This document shows positions 1 to 8,525 of a stretch of DNA of 64,000 nt, piece by piece. A program made the position numbers and the translations under genes. The stretch is from the NCBI RefSeq assembly GCF_014205225.1, contig NZ_JACHNB010000001.1:9901501-9965500 (forward strand), read 5' to 3'. A model generated the notes under the pieces. It was given only the letters and a program-made list of their open reading frames with translations, had not been told where the DNA came from and did not search any database. Every line of letters starts with the position of its first letter. Within the stretch, counting starts at the first letter, position 1. This stretch comes from Actinoplanes octamycinicus. GTDB taxonomy: Bacteria; Actinomycetota; Actinomycetes; Mycobacteriales; Micromonosporaceae.

Positions 1-439
1 ACTCCCGGCGGTGGAAGGTCTGGCCGGCCTTGACGATCTCCTGCATCCGCTTCTCGAGCCTCGTCAGGTCCTCCGGCTGGAACGGCTTCTCCACGTCGAA
101 GTCGTAGTAGAAACCGTCCCGGATCGGCGGGCCGATGCCGAGTTTCGCCTCCGGGAAGACGTCCTGCACGGCCTGCGCGAGCACGTGCGCGGTCGAGTGC
201 CGGAGCACGTCCAGGCCGTCCGGGGTGTCGATCGCGACCGGGGTCACCTCGGTGTCGGCAGCCGGCGACCAGTGCAGGTCACGCAGCCGGCCGTCGGCCT
301 CGCGGACCACGACGACCGCTTTCGGCCCGGTGGCCGGGAGCCCGGCGGCGGCCACCGCGTCGGCCGCCGTAGTCCCGGCCGGGACGACTAGTGGGTCGGC
401 CACAGCGGGTGTACGGGGTGCAGACACGGTGATCTCCAT
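1..439 (-). CDS. thrS: Threonyl-tRNA synthetase, N-terminal part (cut by window edge)
   Basis: This is the first 146 codons of an enzyme that charges tRNA-Thr with threonine in the cytoplasm. Translated from the ATG at 439, it shows a TGS-like N-terminal domain (about residues 1-65) and then the start of the editing domain with the [11 protein letters not shown] motif, whose two His belong to the HxxxH site that removes mischarged serine. The segment [15 protein letters not shown] further on is typical of bacterial ThrRS. The catalytic and anticodon-binding domains lie outside the window. No good Shine-Dalgarno is visible before the ATG. The next gene upstream (ADP-ribosylglycohydrolase) runs in the same direction and ends 41 bp away, so read-through is possible. 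Confidence 0.93.
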   Translation of the reverse strand, partial: MEITVSAPRTPAVADPLVVPAGTTAADAVAAAGLPATGPKAVVVVREADGRLRDLHWSPAADTEVTPVAIDTPDGLDVLRHSTAHVLAQAVQDVFPEAKLGIGPPIRDGFYYDFDVEKPFQPEDLTRLEKRMQEIVKAGQTFHRRE

Positions 440-480
440 TCGATGAGCGACTAGGCGTCCTGATGCTATCCGCCTGGCGA

Positions 481-1434
481 TTACTGTCCGCTCCCGGCGG
501 CCAGCCACGCCGGAAGCGGTTCCCGATTCGCCAGCCAGCCGGCGGGGATGCCGGCGGTCCCGGTGTACGCCGCCACCACTCCCCCGGCGATCGCCGCGGT
601 GGTGTCCACGTCCCCACCGGCGACCACGCACGCCGCCACGGCGGCCGGGAAGTCGTCCAGGTAGCGGTCGGCGGCCCAGAGCGCGAACGGCACGGTGTCC
701 TGCGCGGTCGCCTGGCCCCCGGTGCCGAGCCGGGCCGCGGCCTCCTCGACGCCCTTGATCGTGGCCGCGTCCCGGAGCCCGTCGCGGACCACGCCCGGCG
801 CGGTGTGCATGGCGGTGGCCCGCAGCAGCTGTCCCGGCTCGGGCCGCAGCCCGTCCAGCCGGGCGGCGGTGGCGAACGCGGCGGCCACGGTGACCGCCAC
901 CCCACCGGCGATCCCCTCCGGGTGCGCGTGGGTCACCTCGGCGGCGCGGGCGCCCTGGGTGGCCGCGTGCGCCAGCGAGTCGGCGTGCCAGGCCCCGAGC
1001 GGCGCGGCCCGCATCGCCGCCCCGTTGCCGCACGAGCCTTGCCCGTGGAAGGCCGCGGCGGCCGCGATCGGCCAGGGCAGCCCCTCCCGGATCTGCCGGA
1101 GCATGACGACCGCCCCGGGCCCGTAGCCCCGATAGGGCTCGAAGACCTGGGCGAGGCGGGTGGCGAACGCGTCCCGGTCGAAGTCGCCCTCGTCGAGGGT
1201 GGCCACCAGGCAGCAGGCCTGCTCGGTGTCGTCGGTCCAGTCCCAGGGCGGCGCCGGGACGCGGCCGTCGAGCAGGTCGGCGGGCTTGTTGCCGGGCACG
1301 AAGTACTGGGCGCCGAGGGCGTCGCCGACGCTCAGGCCGGCCAGGCTGTCCAGGGCCAACGCGAGTCGCGTACTGGGGAAGAGGATGAAGGACATCGGTA
1401 CTTCGGATCGTATTCCATCACTGAGAGTCATCAA
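481..1434 (-). CDS. ADP-ribosylglycohydrolase family protein
   Basis: A DraG/ARH-type hydrolase that would cleave ADP-ribose from proteins or other acceptors in the cytosol. Family features are SVGDALGAQ near the N-terminus, [11 protein letters not shown] (metal-binding Thr-Asp-Asp), [12 protein letters not shown], and [20 protein letters not shown] near the C-terminus, where the Asp and Thr complete the di-metal site. The length of about 317 residues is normal for the family. The start is uncertain: ATGs occur at 1434 and 1431, with GGAG about 12 nt upstream, and an in-frame ATG at 1395 begins MSFILF. The true substrate cannot be read from the sequence; there is no DraT or nitrogenase nearby. 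The divergent response regulator starts 58 bp away. Confidence 0.88.
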   Translation of the reverse strand: MMTLSDGIRSEVPMSFILFPSTRLALALDSLAGLSVGDALGAQYFVPGNKPADLLDGRVPAPPWDWTDDTEQACCLVATLDEGDFDRDAFATRLAQVFEPYRGYGPGAVVMLRQIREGLPWPIAAAAAFHGQGSCGNGAAMRAAPLGAWHADSLAHAATQGARAAEVTHAHPEGIAGGVAVTVAAAFATAARLDGLRPEPGQLLRATAMHTAPGVVRDGLRDAATIKGVEEAAARLGTGGQATAQDTVPFALWAADRYLDDFPAAVAACVVAGGDVDTTAAIAGGVVAAYTGTAGIPAGWLANREPLPAWLAAGSGQ

Positions 1435-1479
1435 AGCATCTCACTCCATGACCCTTTAGGTTCTGCCCGCCGGAGTCGG

Positions 1480-1485
1480 TACGGT
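1480..1485 (+). promoter_or_regulatory. Probable -10 box (TACGGT) of a leaderless response-regulator transcript
   Basis: TACGGT lies exactly 6 nt before the ATG at 1492, and no Shine-Dalgarno precedes that ATG. The same geometry is seen before a dozen other genes in this window. The -35 region is weak (TTAGGT at 1456-1461). Confidence 0.5.
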
Positions 1486-1491
1486 CTTCGC

Positions 1492-2181
1492 ATGGCCACG
1501 GTGTTGCTCGTCGAAGACGATCATGTCGTGCGTGGCGCCATGCTCCGTTCGCTCGCCGACCGGGGGCACGCCGTGCACGCCGTCGGCACCGCGCTGGAGG
1601 CTCTCCGGCGGGTCGCCGCGGAGACCCCCGACCTGGTCGTGCTCGACCTCGGGCTGCCCGACCTGGACGGGTCGGACGCGCTGCGGATGCTGCGCGGCAT
1701 CACCGACGTGCCGATCATCATCGCCACCGCGCGCGACGACGAGCAGACCGTGGTGCGGCTGCTGCGGGCCGGCGCCGACGACTACATGGTCAAGCCGTTC
1801 ACCGGCGCGCACCTGGACGCCCGGATCGCCACCGTGCTCCGCCGGGTCGGCCGGGCCAGCCGCGCCGCCCAGCCCGCCGTCCACGAGGTCGGTGAGCTGC
1901 GGGTTGACGTGGGCGAGCGGAGCGCTACCCTCGGCGACCAGCCGCTGGCGCTGACCCGCAAGGAGTTCGACCTGCTGGCGTACCTCGCCGCCCGCCCGGG
2001 CCGAGTGGTTTCCCGTCGTGAGCTGTTGGAGGAGGTATGGCGACAGCCATCGGTCGGCGAGGACCAGACCATCGACGTGCATTTGTACTGGCTCCGCCGG
2101 AAACTGGGCGAGTCCGCGGCGAAGCCCCGCTACCTGCGCACCGTGCGGGGGGTCGGATTCCGGTTGGTGGCGCCGGACTGA
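1492..2181 (+). CDS. Response regulator, OmpR/PhoB family
   Basis: A DNA-binding response regulator of 229 residues. The receiver domain (1-120) carries the acidic pair in LLVEDDHV, the phospho-acceptor Asp in LVVLDLGLPDLDG, the conserved Thr in IIIATARDD and the Lys in MVKPF. The C-terminal winged helix (about 130-227) has LTRKEFDLLAYLAARPGRVVSR and the DNA-contacting VHLYWLRRKLGE, ending with RTVRGVGFRL. The partner histidine kinase starts 2 bp after the stop codon, so the two are co-transcribed. The ATG at 1492 is preferred because it has a -10 box 6 nt upstream and gives a complete receiver domain. The signal sensed is not evident; a secreted metalloprotease follows the pair on the same strand. 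Confidence 0.93.
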   Translation: MATVLLVEDDHVVRGAMLRSLADRGHAVHAVGTALEALRRVAAETPDLVVLDLGLPDLDGSDALRMLRGITDVPIIIATARDDEQTVVRLLRAGADDYMVKPFTGAHLDARIATVLRRVGRASRAAQPAVHEVGELRVDVGERSATLGDQPLALTRKEFDLLAYLAARPGRVVSRRELLEEVWRQPSVGEDQTIDVHLYWLRRKLGESAAKPRYLRTVRGVGFRLVAPD

Positions 2182-2183
2182 GG

Positions 2184-3569
2184 TTGCGGCTGGCCTACAC
2201 CACGGCCGCCACCACCGCCGTCGCCGCCCTGGTCTTCCTCATCCCGCTGGGCTGGGGGCTGCGCTCCGACCACCGCGACCAGGCGCTCGCCGAGGCCGCC
2301 CAGCGGACCTCCACGGTGGCCGGCGCGATCGTCGCCGGCGCCGGGCAGAAAGGCGTGGCCGCCGCGATCACCGAGGCCGGCGGCCCGGTGGTGCACGTGC
2401 CCGGCCTGGCGCCCACCGACGGCGGCCGGGCCAGCGCCCGGCAGATCGACCAGGCCGCGACCAGCACCGAGGCCAGCGTGGTGGAGGTGGCCGGCGGCGT
2501 GGTCCGGTTGCAGCCGGTCACCGCGGCCGGCAAGTCCTGGGTGGTCGAGGCGTTCGTGCCGGACTCCGAGCTCGGCGCGAACACCGCCCGTGACTGGTGG
2601 CTGCTGCTCGGCCTGGCCGTGGTGCTGGTCGGCGGTTCGGTGATAGTGGTCGACCGGCTCGCCCGTGGCGCCGTCAACTCGGCGAACAACCTGGTCGAGG
2701 CGGCCCTCGCGGTCGGCGACGGCGACCTGGACGTGCGCATCTCGCCGTCCGGGCCGCGCGAGCTGGCCGAGGCGGGCTACGCGTTCAACCGGATGGCCGA
2801 CCGCCTGGTCAGCTCGCGCACCGACGAGCGGGAGCTGGTCGCCGACCTGTCGCACCGGCTGCGCACCCCGCTCACCGCGCTGCGGCTGGACGCCGAGGCG
2901 CTCGACCCGGACGACACCCAGATCATCGACCTGACCGCGGACGAGGTGGACCGGCGGCGCGGCATCCGGCGCATCCGGCAGGCCATCGCCACCCTCGAGG
3001 ACGAGGTCAACTCCCTGATCAACACCACCCGGCAGGCGGTCGCCCGCGAGGTGGCCGCCGCCCCCGAGGAGGGCCTGTGCGACGCCAGCGAGGTGGTCCG
3101 GGAGCGGATGACGTTCTGGTCCGCGCTGGCCGGCGACCAGAACCGGCAGTACCGGGTGGTCGGCGCGCAGATGCGGATCCCGGTCCCGGTGGCCCGGGCC
3201 GAGCTGGCCGCCGCGCTCGACGCGATCCTCGGCAACGTGTTCCGCTACACCCCGCAGGGCACCGCATTCGAGGTGGCGCTCTCCCGCCGGGACGGCTGGG
3301 TGGCGCTGCGGGTGGACGACGCCGGCCCGGGCATCCCGGACCCGGAGCGGGCGCTGCGCCGCGGCCAGAGCCAGCAGGGCTCGACCGGCCTGGGCCTGGA
3401 CATCGCCCGCCGGCTGACCCAGTCCACCGGCGGCTCGGTCAGCCTGGACCGGGCCACCATGGGCGGGGCCAGCGTGGTGATGCTGATCGCCGACGCCGAG
3501 GCCGTACCCAAGACACCGAGTCGTTTCGGACTGGTCGGCCGTGGCCGGCTGGGACGACGCCCGAGCTGA
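2184..3569 (+). CDS. Sensor histidine kinase with HAMP domain
   Basis: The membrane sensor partner of the preceding regulator, about 461 residues. From the TTG at 2184 it has a first transmembrane helix (AVAALVFLIPLGWGL), an extracytoplasmic segment of about 100 residues rich in Ala/Gly, a second helix (LLLGLAVVLVGGSVIVV), a HAMP linker, the phospho-acceptor box ADLSHRLRTPLTALRLDAE and an ATPase domain with GNVFRYTPQGT, DDAGPGIPD and GSTGLGLDIARR. The N-box has Gly-Asn-Val where DNA(hydrophobic) is commoner. The TTG start puts the signal anchor at the very N-terminus, but the start is not certain: CTG at 2178 is also in frame and overlaps the regulator stop. Close spacing implies translational coupling. 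Confidence 0.9.
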   Translation: MRLAYTTAATTAVAALVFLIPLGWGLRSDHRDQALAEAAQRTSTVAGAIVAGAGQKGVAAAITEAGGPVVHVPGLAPTDGGRASARQIDQAATSTEASVVEVAGGVVRLQPVTAAGKSWVVEAFVPDSELGANTARDWWLLLGLAVVLVGGSVIVVDRLARGAVNSANNLVEAALAVGDGDLDVRISPSGPRELAEAGYAFNRMADRLVSSRTDERELVADLSHRLRTPLTALRLDAEALDPDDTQIIDLTADEVDRRRGIRRIRQAIATLEDEVNSLINTTRQAVAREVAAAPEEGLCDASEVVRERMTFWSALAGDQNRQYRVVGAQMRIPVPVARAELAAALDAILGNVFRYTPQGTAFEVALSRRDGWVALRVDDAGPGIPDPERALRRGQSQQGSTGLGLDIARRLTQSTGGSVSLDRATMGGASVVMLIADAEAVPKTPSRFGLVGRGRLGRRPS

Positions 3570-3726
3570 TCCGCAAGCCCCTTCCCCCGTACGGAACAGA
3601 AGTTGCTTAGATCTGTTTTAAGAGTGTTCCCCTGGCTCGCCCGGGCTGGCAGTGTTCCCTCCGATCCCATCCGGCTCCCCGGTTCGCACACCGCACGTCC
3701 CCATCGCCGCGGCCGGCGGAGCCCCC

Positions 3727-3768
3727 GCGTGGTGGGAGGCGGGCACCCCATGGCCCCCTCCCACCGCG
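3727..3768 (+). promoter_or_regulatory. Hairpin in the leader of the metalloprotease gene
   Basis: GGTGGGAGG (3731-3739) pairs with CCTCCCACC (3757-3765), and CGCG flanks extend the stem with a one-base bulge. It lies about 35 nt upstream of the probable start codon in the 231-bp gap after the kinase gene. It could be a leader structure or an attenuator; I recognise no known riboswitch. Confidence 0.35.
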
Positions 3769-3800
3769 TACCAGCTACACCGTTCCGACAAGGAGCTGCT

Positions 3801-6062
3801 TTGCCCGCGCATCGCCGGTCAGCGTTCCGTGGGTCGCCCCCAGGGCGGCGCCGCGCCGGAGCTGACCGGGAGCAGCCGCCACGCTCCGTCACCACCCGGA
3901 TGCTTCCGGTGGCTCTCGGCCTGGCCCTGCTCGGGGTCGGCGGCGTGGTCGGCCCGAGCGTGATCGGCAGCTCCGCGCCCGACGACCCGGGCCGGTTCGA
4001 ACTCACCGCGCTGCCCGCGGACGCGCCCGACCAGGGCCTGATCTACGACGGGCTGAAGCCGGCCGCGAAGAACGCGCTGTGCGCCGGGTCCTACGTGCTC
4101 TTCGACGAGACCTGCACGCACGGGCCGGACCGGGTGCCCACCGGCCTGTCCGTCGGCAAGGACGTCGCCCCGGTCACCGCCGCCACCAAGCTGCCCTCGT
4201 CGGTCCGCGTGGTCCGGAACGCTCCCGTCCCGGCCGACGCCGAGATCGCCCGCGACCTGGGCGGCAGCGCGCTCACCCCGGAGGCGCCGGCGCTGATCCC
4301 GGACCCGGCCCCGGGCAACGCCGACTTCGTGCTCGGCCCGGACGGCGTGGCCTGCGAGGGCGACGGGCAGAGCGGCAAGCGGGTGCAGGTGCTCTACCTC
4401 TACGCCGCCGGCGGCACCAGCAAGTACAGCCGGTACGTCAACTCGTTCCGCACCTGGGCCGGCGGCGTCGACGCCATCTACGACGCCAGCGCCGGCGAGA
4501 CCGGGGGCTCCCGGCACGTCCGCTACGTGACCACGCCGGACTGCACGGTCTCGGTCTCCGAGGTGGAGCTGCCGGCCGGCTCGCTCGGCTCGTTCGCCGC
4601 CACGGTCAAGGCACTCGGCGCCCTCGGCTACAACCGCACCGACCGCAAGTACCTGATGTTCGCCGACACCAACGTCTACTGCGGGATCGGCACCTACGTC
4701 GACGACCAGCGCCCCGGCCGGACCAACCGGAACAACGCCGGGCCGTCCTACGCCCGGGTCGACGCCGGTTGCTGGAGCTCGGTGATGGCCGCCCACGAGC
4801 TGACCCACGTCTTCGGCGCGGTGCTCAACGGCGCCCCGAACGGCACCGGCGCGGGCGGCTGCCTGGACGACTACGACCTGCTCTGCGGCGCCGACCGGGC
4901 GAACCGGACGGTCCGCCAGGCCTGCCCCAAGTCGCACGAGGTGCGGCTGGACTGCGGCCACGACGACTACTTCAACACCAACCCGAAGCCGGGCAGTTTC
5001 CTGGACACCCACTGGAACGTGGCGCTCAGCGACTTCCTGCTGCGCAGCGACGGCGGCGACGACATCCCGGACGTGCCCGGCGCGGTCACCCCCGACCCGA
5101 CCGGGACCGCCGAGCTGCCGGCCACCACCGCCCCGGCCAGCCCGGACCCGGCGCCCAGCTCCGCGACGCCGGCCCCGAGCACCAGCGCCCCGGCCGGCGA
5201 CCCGCCGGCCGGCCCGAGCACCGCACCGAGCGCGTCCGCGCCGGCCGCGCCGCTGCCCGGGGCGAGCGCGCCGCCCGGCGCGCCGGTGGCCGTCGAACCG
5301 GCCGCCTTCCAGCCGCCGAAGGCGGAGAACGGCGCGAACGGCTCCGGTGACCAGGACGCCGGCGCGCCCCAGCCGCCGACCGCCGGCGGCGGGGTGCAGG
5401 CGGCGCTGGAGATCCGCGACGCGAGCAGCCTCTCCGTCCGGCTGACCTGGAGCGCCGCCTCCGACAACGCGAAATACCAGGTGTCGGTGGACGGCAAGCC
5501 GGTGGCCACGACCAAGGCGACCCGGGCCCGGCTGATCGGGCTCAAGCCGGACGCCACCTACAAGGTCGAGGTCACCAGCAAGTCGCAGGGCTACCGGGCC
5601 ACCGGCACGGCCCGGACCGCGCCCGCCGCCCGGCCGGTGCAGAACTCGTACTTCGTGCTGACCAACGCGCTGACCGGCGGCGCCGCCGACCTCTACGCGG
5701 CACGCGCCACCGACGGCACGCCGGCCACGCTCGGCCCGGCCGACGGCGGCAACCAGCAGCAGTGGCAGCTCGTCCCGGCCGCCGACGAGGGCAGCTACAC
5801 GCTGGTCTCCCGGGCCAGCGGCAAGTGCCTGCTGCCGCTCGGCGGCGCGGCGGTGGCCGGCGCGCCGCTGGTGCAGGGCGGCTGCACGAGCCCCGGCACC
5901 CAGTGGCGGCTGCAGGCGTCCGACCACGGCTTCACGCTGCGCAACGGGACCGGCGATCTGGTGGCCGGCGTCGGCAGCCAGCGGTTCGGCTGGCACCGGG
6001 TGCTGACCCTGGAGCCGGACACCGCACAGCGCCACCAGAGCTGGACAGCCGTCCCCAGCTGA
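3801..6062 (+). CDS. Secreted HELTH metalloprotease with FN3 and ricin-type lectin domains
   Basis: A large exported or membrane-anchored protein of about 753 residues. The TTG at 3801 is chosen because AAGGAG lies 5 nt upstream; the upstream in-frame ATG at 3750 has no such site. After a basic N-terminus comes a hydrophobic segment (about 36-57, LPVALGLALLGVGGVVGPSV), then a catalytic region with the zinc motif HELTH near residue 332 followed by a Cys-rich stretch (GGCLDDYDLLC). A long Ala/Pro/Ser/Thr linker (about 430-510) leads to a fibronectin type III domain (about 535-610) and a C-terminal ricin B-like domain with repeated QW signatures (QQWQLV, TQWRLQ). This architecture suggests a protease targeted to polysaccharide or the cell surface. 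The protease family is not one I can name with certainty. Confidence 0.8.
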   Translation: MPAHRRSAFRGSPPGRRRAGADREQPPRSVTTRMLPVALGLALLGVGGVVGPSVIGSSAPDDPGRFELTALPADAPDQGLIYDGLKPAAKNALCAGSYVLFDETCTHGPDRVPTGLSVGKDVAPVTAATKLPSSVRVVRNAPVPADAEIARDLGGSALTPEAPALIPDPAPGNADFVLGPDGVACEGDGQSGKRVQVLYLYAAGGTSKYSRYVNSFRTWAGGVDAIYDASAGETGGSRHVRYVTTPDCTVSVSEVELPAGSLGSFAATVKALGALGYNRTDRKYLMFADTNVYCGIGTYVDDQRPGRTNRNNAGPSYARVDAGCWSSVMAAHELTHVFGAVLNGAPNGTGAGGCLDDYDLLCGADRANRTVRQACPKSHEVRLDCGHDDYFNTNPKPGSFLDTHWNVALSDFLLRSDGGDDIPDVPGAVTPDPTGTAELPATTAPASPDPAPSSATPAPSTSAPAGDPPAGPSTAPSASAPAAPLPGASAPPGAPVAVEPAAFQPPKAENGANGSGDQDAGAPQPPTAGGGVQAALEIRDASSLSVRLTWSAASDNAKYQVSVDGKPVATTKATRARLIGLKPDATYKVEVTSKSQGYRATGTARTAPAARPVQNSYFVLTNALTGGAADLYAARATDGTPATLGPADGGNQQQWQLVPAADEGSYTLVSRASGKCLLPLGGAAVAGAPLVQGGCTSPGTQWRLQASDHGFTLRNGTGDLVAGVGSQRFGWHRVLTLEPDTAQRHQSWTAVPS

Positions 6063-6130
6063 CCGTTTCCAATTCCGTCAAGGCGGGCGTGCCGTGGCCC
6101 GCTCGCCGAGGAAGGACCGGAGGGAAAGCG

Positions 6131-6277
6131 ATGCCCGATCTGCTGAGCAGGCCGGAGACCGAGCCGGAGGAGGATCCGGCCCGGTTCTACCGGCGGCGCC
6201 TGATCCGCTGGCTGACCATCCTCACCATCGGCACCATCGTCATGGTCGCGTTCTGGCAGGACCCGCTGTCCCCCTGA
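6131..6277 (+). CDS. Small single-pass membrane protein
   Basis: A 48-residue protein. GGAGGG lies 7 nt before the ATG, a strong ribosome-binding site. The first 25 residues are acidic then basic (PETEPEEDPARFYRRRLIRW) and are followed by one hydrophobic helix (LTILTIGTIVMVAFW). It follows the secreted metalloprotease by 68 bp on the same strand and may share its transcript. I do not recognise a family, and the function is unknown. Confidence 0.7.
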   Translation: MPDLLSRPETEPEEDPARFYRRRLIRWLTILTIGTIVMVAFWQDPLSP

Positions 6278-6282
6278 CCGGG

Positions 6283-7308
6283 TCAGTGCGTGGCGGCGGC
6301 TTCGTAGGCGTCGATCTCGGCGGTCAGCTTCGCCTTGCCGTCGAAGGACAGGAAGCTGTGGCGGACGGCGGCGCGAGCCAGGTCGGCGACGCCGTGCTGG
6401 TCGAGGCCGAGCAGGGTGGCGGCGACCGCGTACTCCCGCTCCAGGCTGGTGCCGAACATCGGCGGGTCGTCCGAGTTGACGCTGATCGGCACGCCGGCCG
6501 CGACCAGCTTGCCGATCGGGTGCTCGGCCAGGTCGGCGACCGCCCGGGTGCGCAGGTTCGACGTCGGGCAGACCTCGAGCGGGATCTGCTGCTCGGCCAG
6601 GTAGGACATCAGCCCCTCGTCCTGCGCCGCCGCGATGCCGTGCCCGATCCGCTCGGCGCCCAGCTCCCGGATCGCGTCCCAGATCGTGCCCGGCCCGGTG
6701 GTCTCCCCGGCGTGCGGAACGCTGTGCAGCCCGGCCGCCCGCGCCTTGTCGAAATACGGCTTGAACTGCGGCCGCGGCACCCCGATCTCCGGCCCACCCA
6801 GACCGAAACTGATCAGCCCGTCCGGCCGCTCCTCCAGCGCGATCCGCAGCGTCTCCTCGGCCGACGGCAGCCCGGCCTCCCCCGGGATGTCGAAGCACCA
6901 CGCCAGGTCCACCCCGAAGTCCCGGCGGGCCCCCACCCGGGCGTCCTCGATCGCCTCGCAGAACGCCCCGGCCGGAATCCCGCGGCGCACGCTCGAATAC
7001 GGGGTGACGGTCAACTCCGCATACCGCACCTGCTGCCGGCTCAGCTCCCGCCCGATCTCATAGGTCAGCAGCCGCACGTCCGCCGCGTCCCGGATCAGGT
7101 CGACCACGCTCAGGTAGATCTCGATGAAGTGCGCGAAGTCCCGGAACTCGAAATACTCGGCCAGCGCCGCCGGGTCGGCCGGCACCGGTGAACTACCCTC
7201 ATGCCGCGCCGCCAGCTCCGCCACGATCCGCGGCGACGCCGACCCCACATGGTGCACGTGCAGCTCGGCCTTGGGCAGCCCGGCGATGAACGCGGTCAGG
7301 TCGGTCAC
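6283..7308 (-). CDS. Adenosine deaminase family protein
   Basis: A zinc-dependent aminohydrolase of 341 residues that would deaminate adenosine or a related nucleoside in the cytosol. Metal and active-site motifs are ELHVHHVGSAS (first His pair), PHAGETTGP (His and catalytic Glu), ERIGHG and SVNSDDPPMFGT (metal Asp). CPTSN precedes the last motif. The usual HLHLEG is HVHHVG here, as in the actinobacterial subgroup that includes aminodeoxyfutalosine deaminases of the futalosine menaquinone route. Adenosine deaminase and aminodeoxyfutalosine deaminase are therefore both possible, and no menaquinone genes are near to decide. GTG start at 7308 with GAGGAG 7 nt upstream. Confidence 0.88.
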   Translation of the reverse strand: MTDLTAFIAGLPKAELHVHHVGSASPRIVAELAARHEGSSPVPADPAALAEYFEFRDFAHFIEIYLSVVDLIRDAADVRLLTYEIGRELSRQQVRYAELTVTPYSSVRRGIPAGAFCEAIEDARVGARRDFGVDLAWCFDIPGEAGLPSAEETLRIALEERPDGLISFGLGGPEIGVPRPQFKPYFDKARAAGLHSVPHAGETTGPGTIWDAIRELGAERIGHGIAAAQDEGLMSYLAEQQIPLEVCPTSNLRTRAVADLAEHPIGKLVAAGVPISVNSDDPPMFGTSLEREYAVAATLLGLDQHGVADLARAAVRHSFLSFDGKAKLTAEIDAYEAAATH

Positions 7309-7399
7309 GTCTTACTCCTCGGTTGGCAGCGATCCTCTCGCAAGAACTTAGCGAGCAGCTGGTCCCGAAGCCTGCCTACCCAGGCGATGTCCGCCGGGG

Positions 7400-7500
7400 C
7401 CGCACTGGTGCTCCACGCCCTGTTGCTCCACAGCCCTGTTGCAGCACAGCCCGCCACGGCACAGGCCGCCACGGCACAGCCCGCCCATCCCAAGGGGGAA
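7400..7500. repeat. Short GCACAG/GCC-rich direct repeats in an intergenic gap
   Basis: The 280-bp gap between the divergent-facing ends of two minus-strand genes holds three near-identical 14-15-bp units of the form CACGGCACAGSCCGC (about 7440-7490), preceded by a related CACAGCCCTGTT stretch. No gene is supported here. The right part of the gap holds two DnaA-box-like sites, listed separately. Confidence 0.5.
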
Positions 7501-7548
7501 GCCCCCGCAGACAGTGTGGCGCGGGGAAGGAAGATCATGCGGGTGGCC

Positions 7549-7574
7549 TGTGGACAACGCGCGGCTGTGGACAA
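7549..7574. promoter_or_regulatory. Pair of DnaA-box-like sites (TGTGGACAA), 17 bp apart
   Basis: TGTGGACAA occurs at 7549-7557 and again at 7566-7574 in the same orientation. Its complement TTGTCCACA matches the actinobacterial DnaA-box consensus. A second pair at the same spacing is found at 14615-14640. The pair lies just downstream of the methyltransferase stop. Whether DnaA binds is inference. Confidence 0.5.
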
Positions 7575-7588
7575 CGACGGCGCGGTGC

Positions 7589-8434
7589 CTAGGCCGTCCG
7601 GGCCACCACGAAGATGCGGCGAAACGGGAAGGGGACCAGGTCGCCGCGGGCCGGGTAGGCGCCGGCGATCTTCTTGGCCAGCTCGGTCCGGAACGTGGGC
7701 CAGGTGTCCTCGTCCAGGGCCGCGCGGACCGGGCGCAGGGCGGTGCCCTCGATCCAGCGGAGCACCGGGTGGTCCGGGCCGGCCACCGGCAGCAGGTGCA
7801 GGTAGGTGGTCTCCCAGGCGTCCACGGTCGCGCCGGTGGCGGTCAGCCGGGCGGCGTAGTCCGCCGGGTCGTCGACCGGGGATTCGCGCAGCACGTGGGC
7901 TACGCCGAAGTCGGTCGCGGTGGCTCGGAGCAGGCGGTGTGACGGCGCGTCGAAGTTGCCTGGCACCTGCATGGCCAGCCACGCGCCGGACGGCAGTTCG
8001 GTCGCCCACCGGGTGAGCATCTCCTGGTGGCCGGGCACCCACTGCAGCGCCGCGTTGGTGACCAGCACGTCGGTGTCCGGACCCGGCCGCCAGGAGGCGA
8101 TGTCGCCGAGCCGGAACGTGACCCGGCCCGCGCCGACGGCCGGGACAGCCGCCGGACCGGTGGCCGGGACAGCAGCCGAGCCAGCCGAGGGACCGGCGGA
8201 CGGGACGGCGGCTGGGTCAGCTGCGGTTGCCTTGTCGATCATTTCGGGAGACGAGTCGACGCCGGTCACGGTGGCGGACGGCCAGCGGTCGGCGAGGGTA
8301 CGGGTCAGCTCGCCGGGGCCGCAGCCCAGATCGGCGACGGCTCGCGGGGCGGTGGCGCCGATCCGGGCGACCAGGTCGAAGAACGGACGGGAGCGCTCGT
8401 TGCCGAAGCGCCGGTAGACAGCGGGATCCCACAT
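7589..8434 (-). CDS. tam: Trans-aconitate 2-methyltransferase-like SAM methyltransferase
   Basis: A cytosolic class I methyltransferase of 281 residues. The family begins with MWDPxxY and has the SAM-binding motif AVADLGCGPGELT, then TVTGVDSSPEMI and VLVTNAALQWVPGH, as in Tam, which methylates trans-aconitate formed from aconitase leakage. The C-terminal FPFRRIFVVAR also fits. Oddity: between the acidic motif-II region and RVTFRLGDI sits an insertion of about 33 residues made of Ala/Pro/Gly repeats (PSAGPSAGSAAVPATGPAAV), probably a slipped low-complexity expansion in a surface loop. ATG at 8434 with GGAGG 6 nt upstream. It is divergent from the aldo/keto reductase. Confidence 0.85.
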   Translation of the reverse strand: MWDPAVYRRFGNERSRPFFDLVARIGATAPRAVADLGCGPGELTRTLADRWPSATVTGVDSSPEMIDKATAADPAAVPSAGPSAGSAAVPATGPAAVPAVGAGRVTFRLGDIASWRPGPDTDVLVTNAALQWVPGHQEMLTRWATELPSGAWLAMQVPGNFDAPSHRLLRATATDFGVAHVLRESPVDDPADYAARLTATGATVDAWETTYLHLLPVAGPDHPVLRWIEGTALRPVRAALDEDTWPTFRTELAKKIAGAYPARGDLVPFPFRRIFVVARTA

Positions 8435-8470
8435 GACACACCTCCGGACGTACCGAAAACGGCTCTTGAA

Positions 8471-8500
8471 TTAAACCGTACGTACGTTCTGTTTGAAGAC
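8471..8500. promoter_or_regulatory. Palindrome CGTACGTACG between divergent genes
   Basis: CGTACGTACG at 8477-8486 is a perfect palindrome, flanked by AAAC on the left and GTTCTGTTT on the right, which lengthens the dyad imperfectly. It lies in the 91-bp gap between tam and the aldo/keto reductase, the place for a shared operator. It resembles TetR-type operators, but no TetR gene is adjacent. Confidence 0.45.
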
Positions 8501-8513
8501 AACAGCCGGGCGG

Positions 8514-8519
8514 TAGGGT
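8514..8519 (+). promoter_or_regulatory. Probable -10 box (TAGGGT) of the aldo/keto reductase
   Basis: TAGGGT ends 6 nt before the GTG at 8526, and no Shine-Dalgarno precedes it, which indicates a leaderless mRNA. Confidence 0.5.
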
Positions 8520-8525
8520 CACCAC

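Noticed and set aside
463..1491. A long plus-strand reading frame upstream of the response regulator's ATG, in the same frame
   Set aside because: It lies opposite the ADP-ribosylglycohydrolase gene, is Arg/Gly/His-rich, and has no recognisable domain; the true regulator starts at 1492 with a complete receiver domain and a -10 box.
3570..3800. A riboswitch in the metalloprotease leader
   Set aside because: The hairpin at 3731-3765 is real, but I see no conserved core of any riboswitch class I know.
3819..6035. A 738-codon minus-strand frame opposite the metalloprotease
   Set aside because: Low-complexity Arg/Gly/Val sequence with no motifs; the plus-strand frame has a signal anchor, HELTH, FN3 and ricin-type domains.
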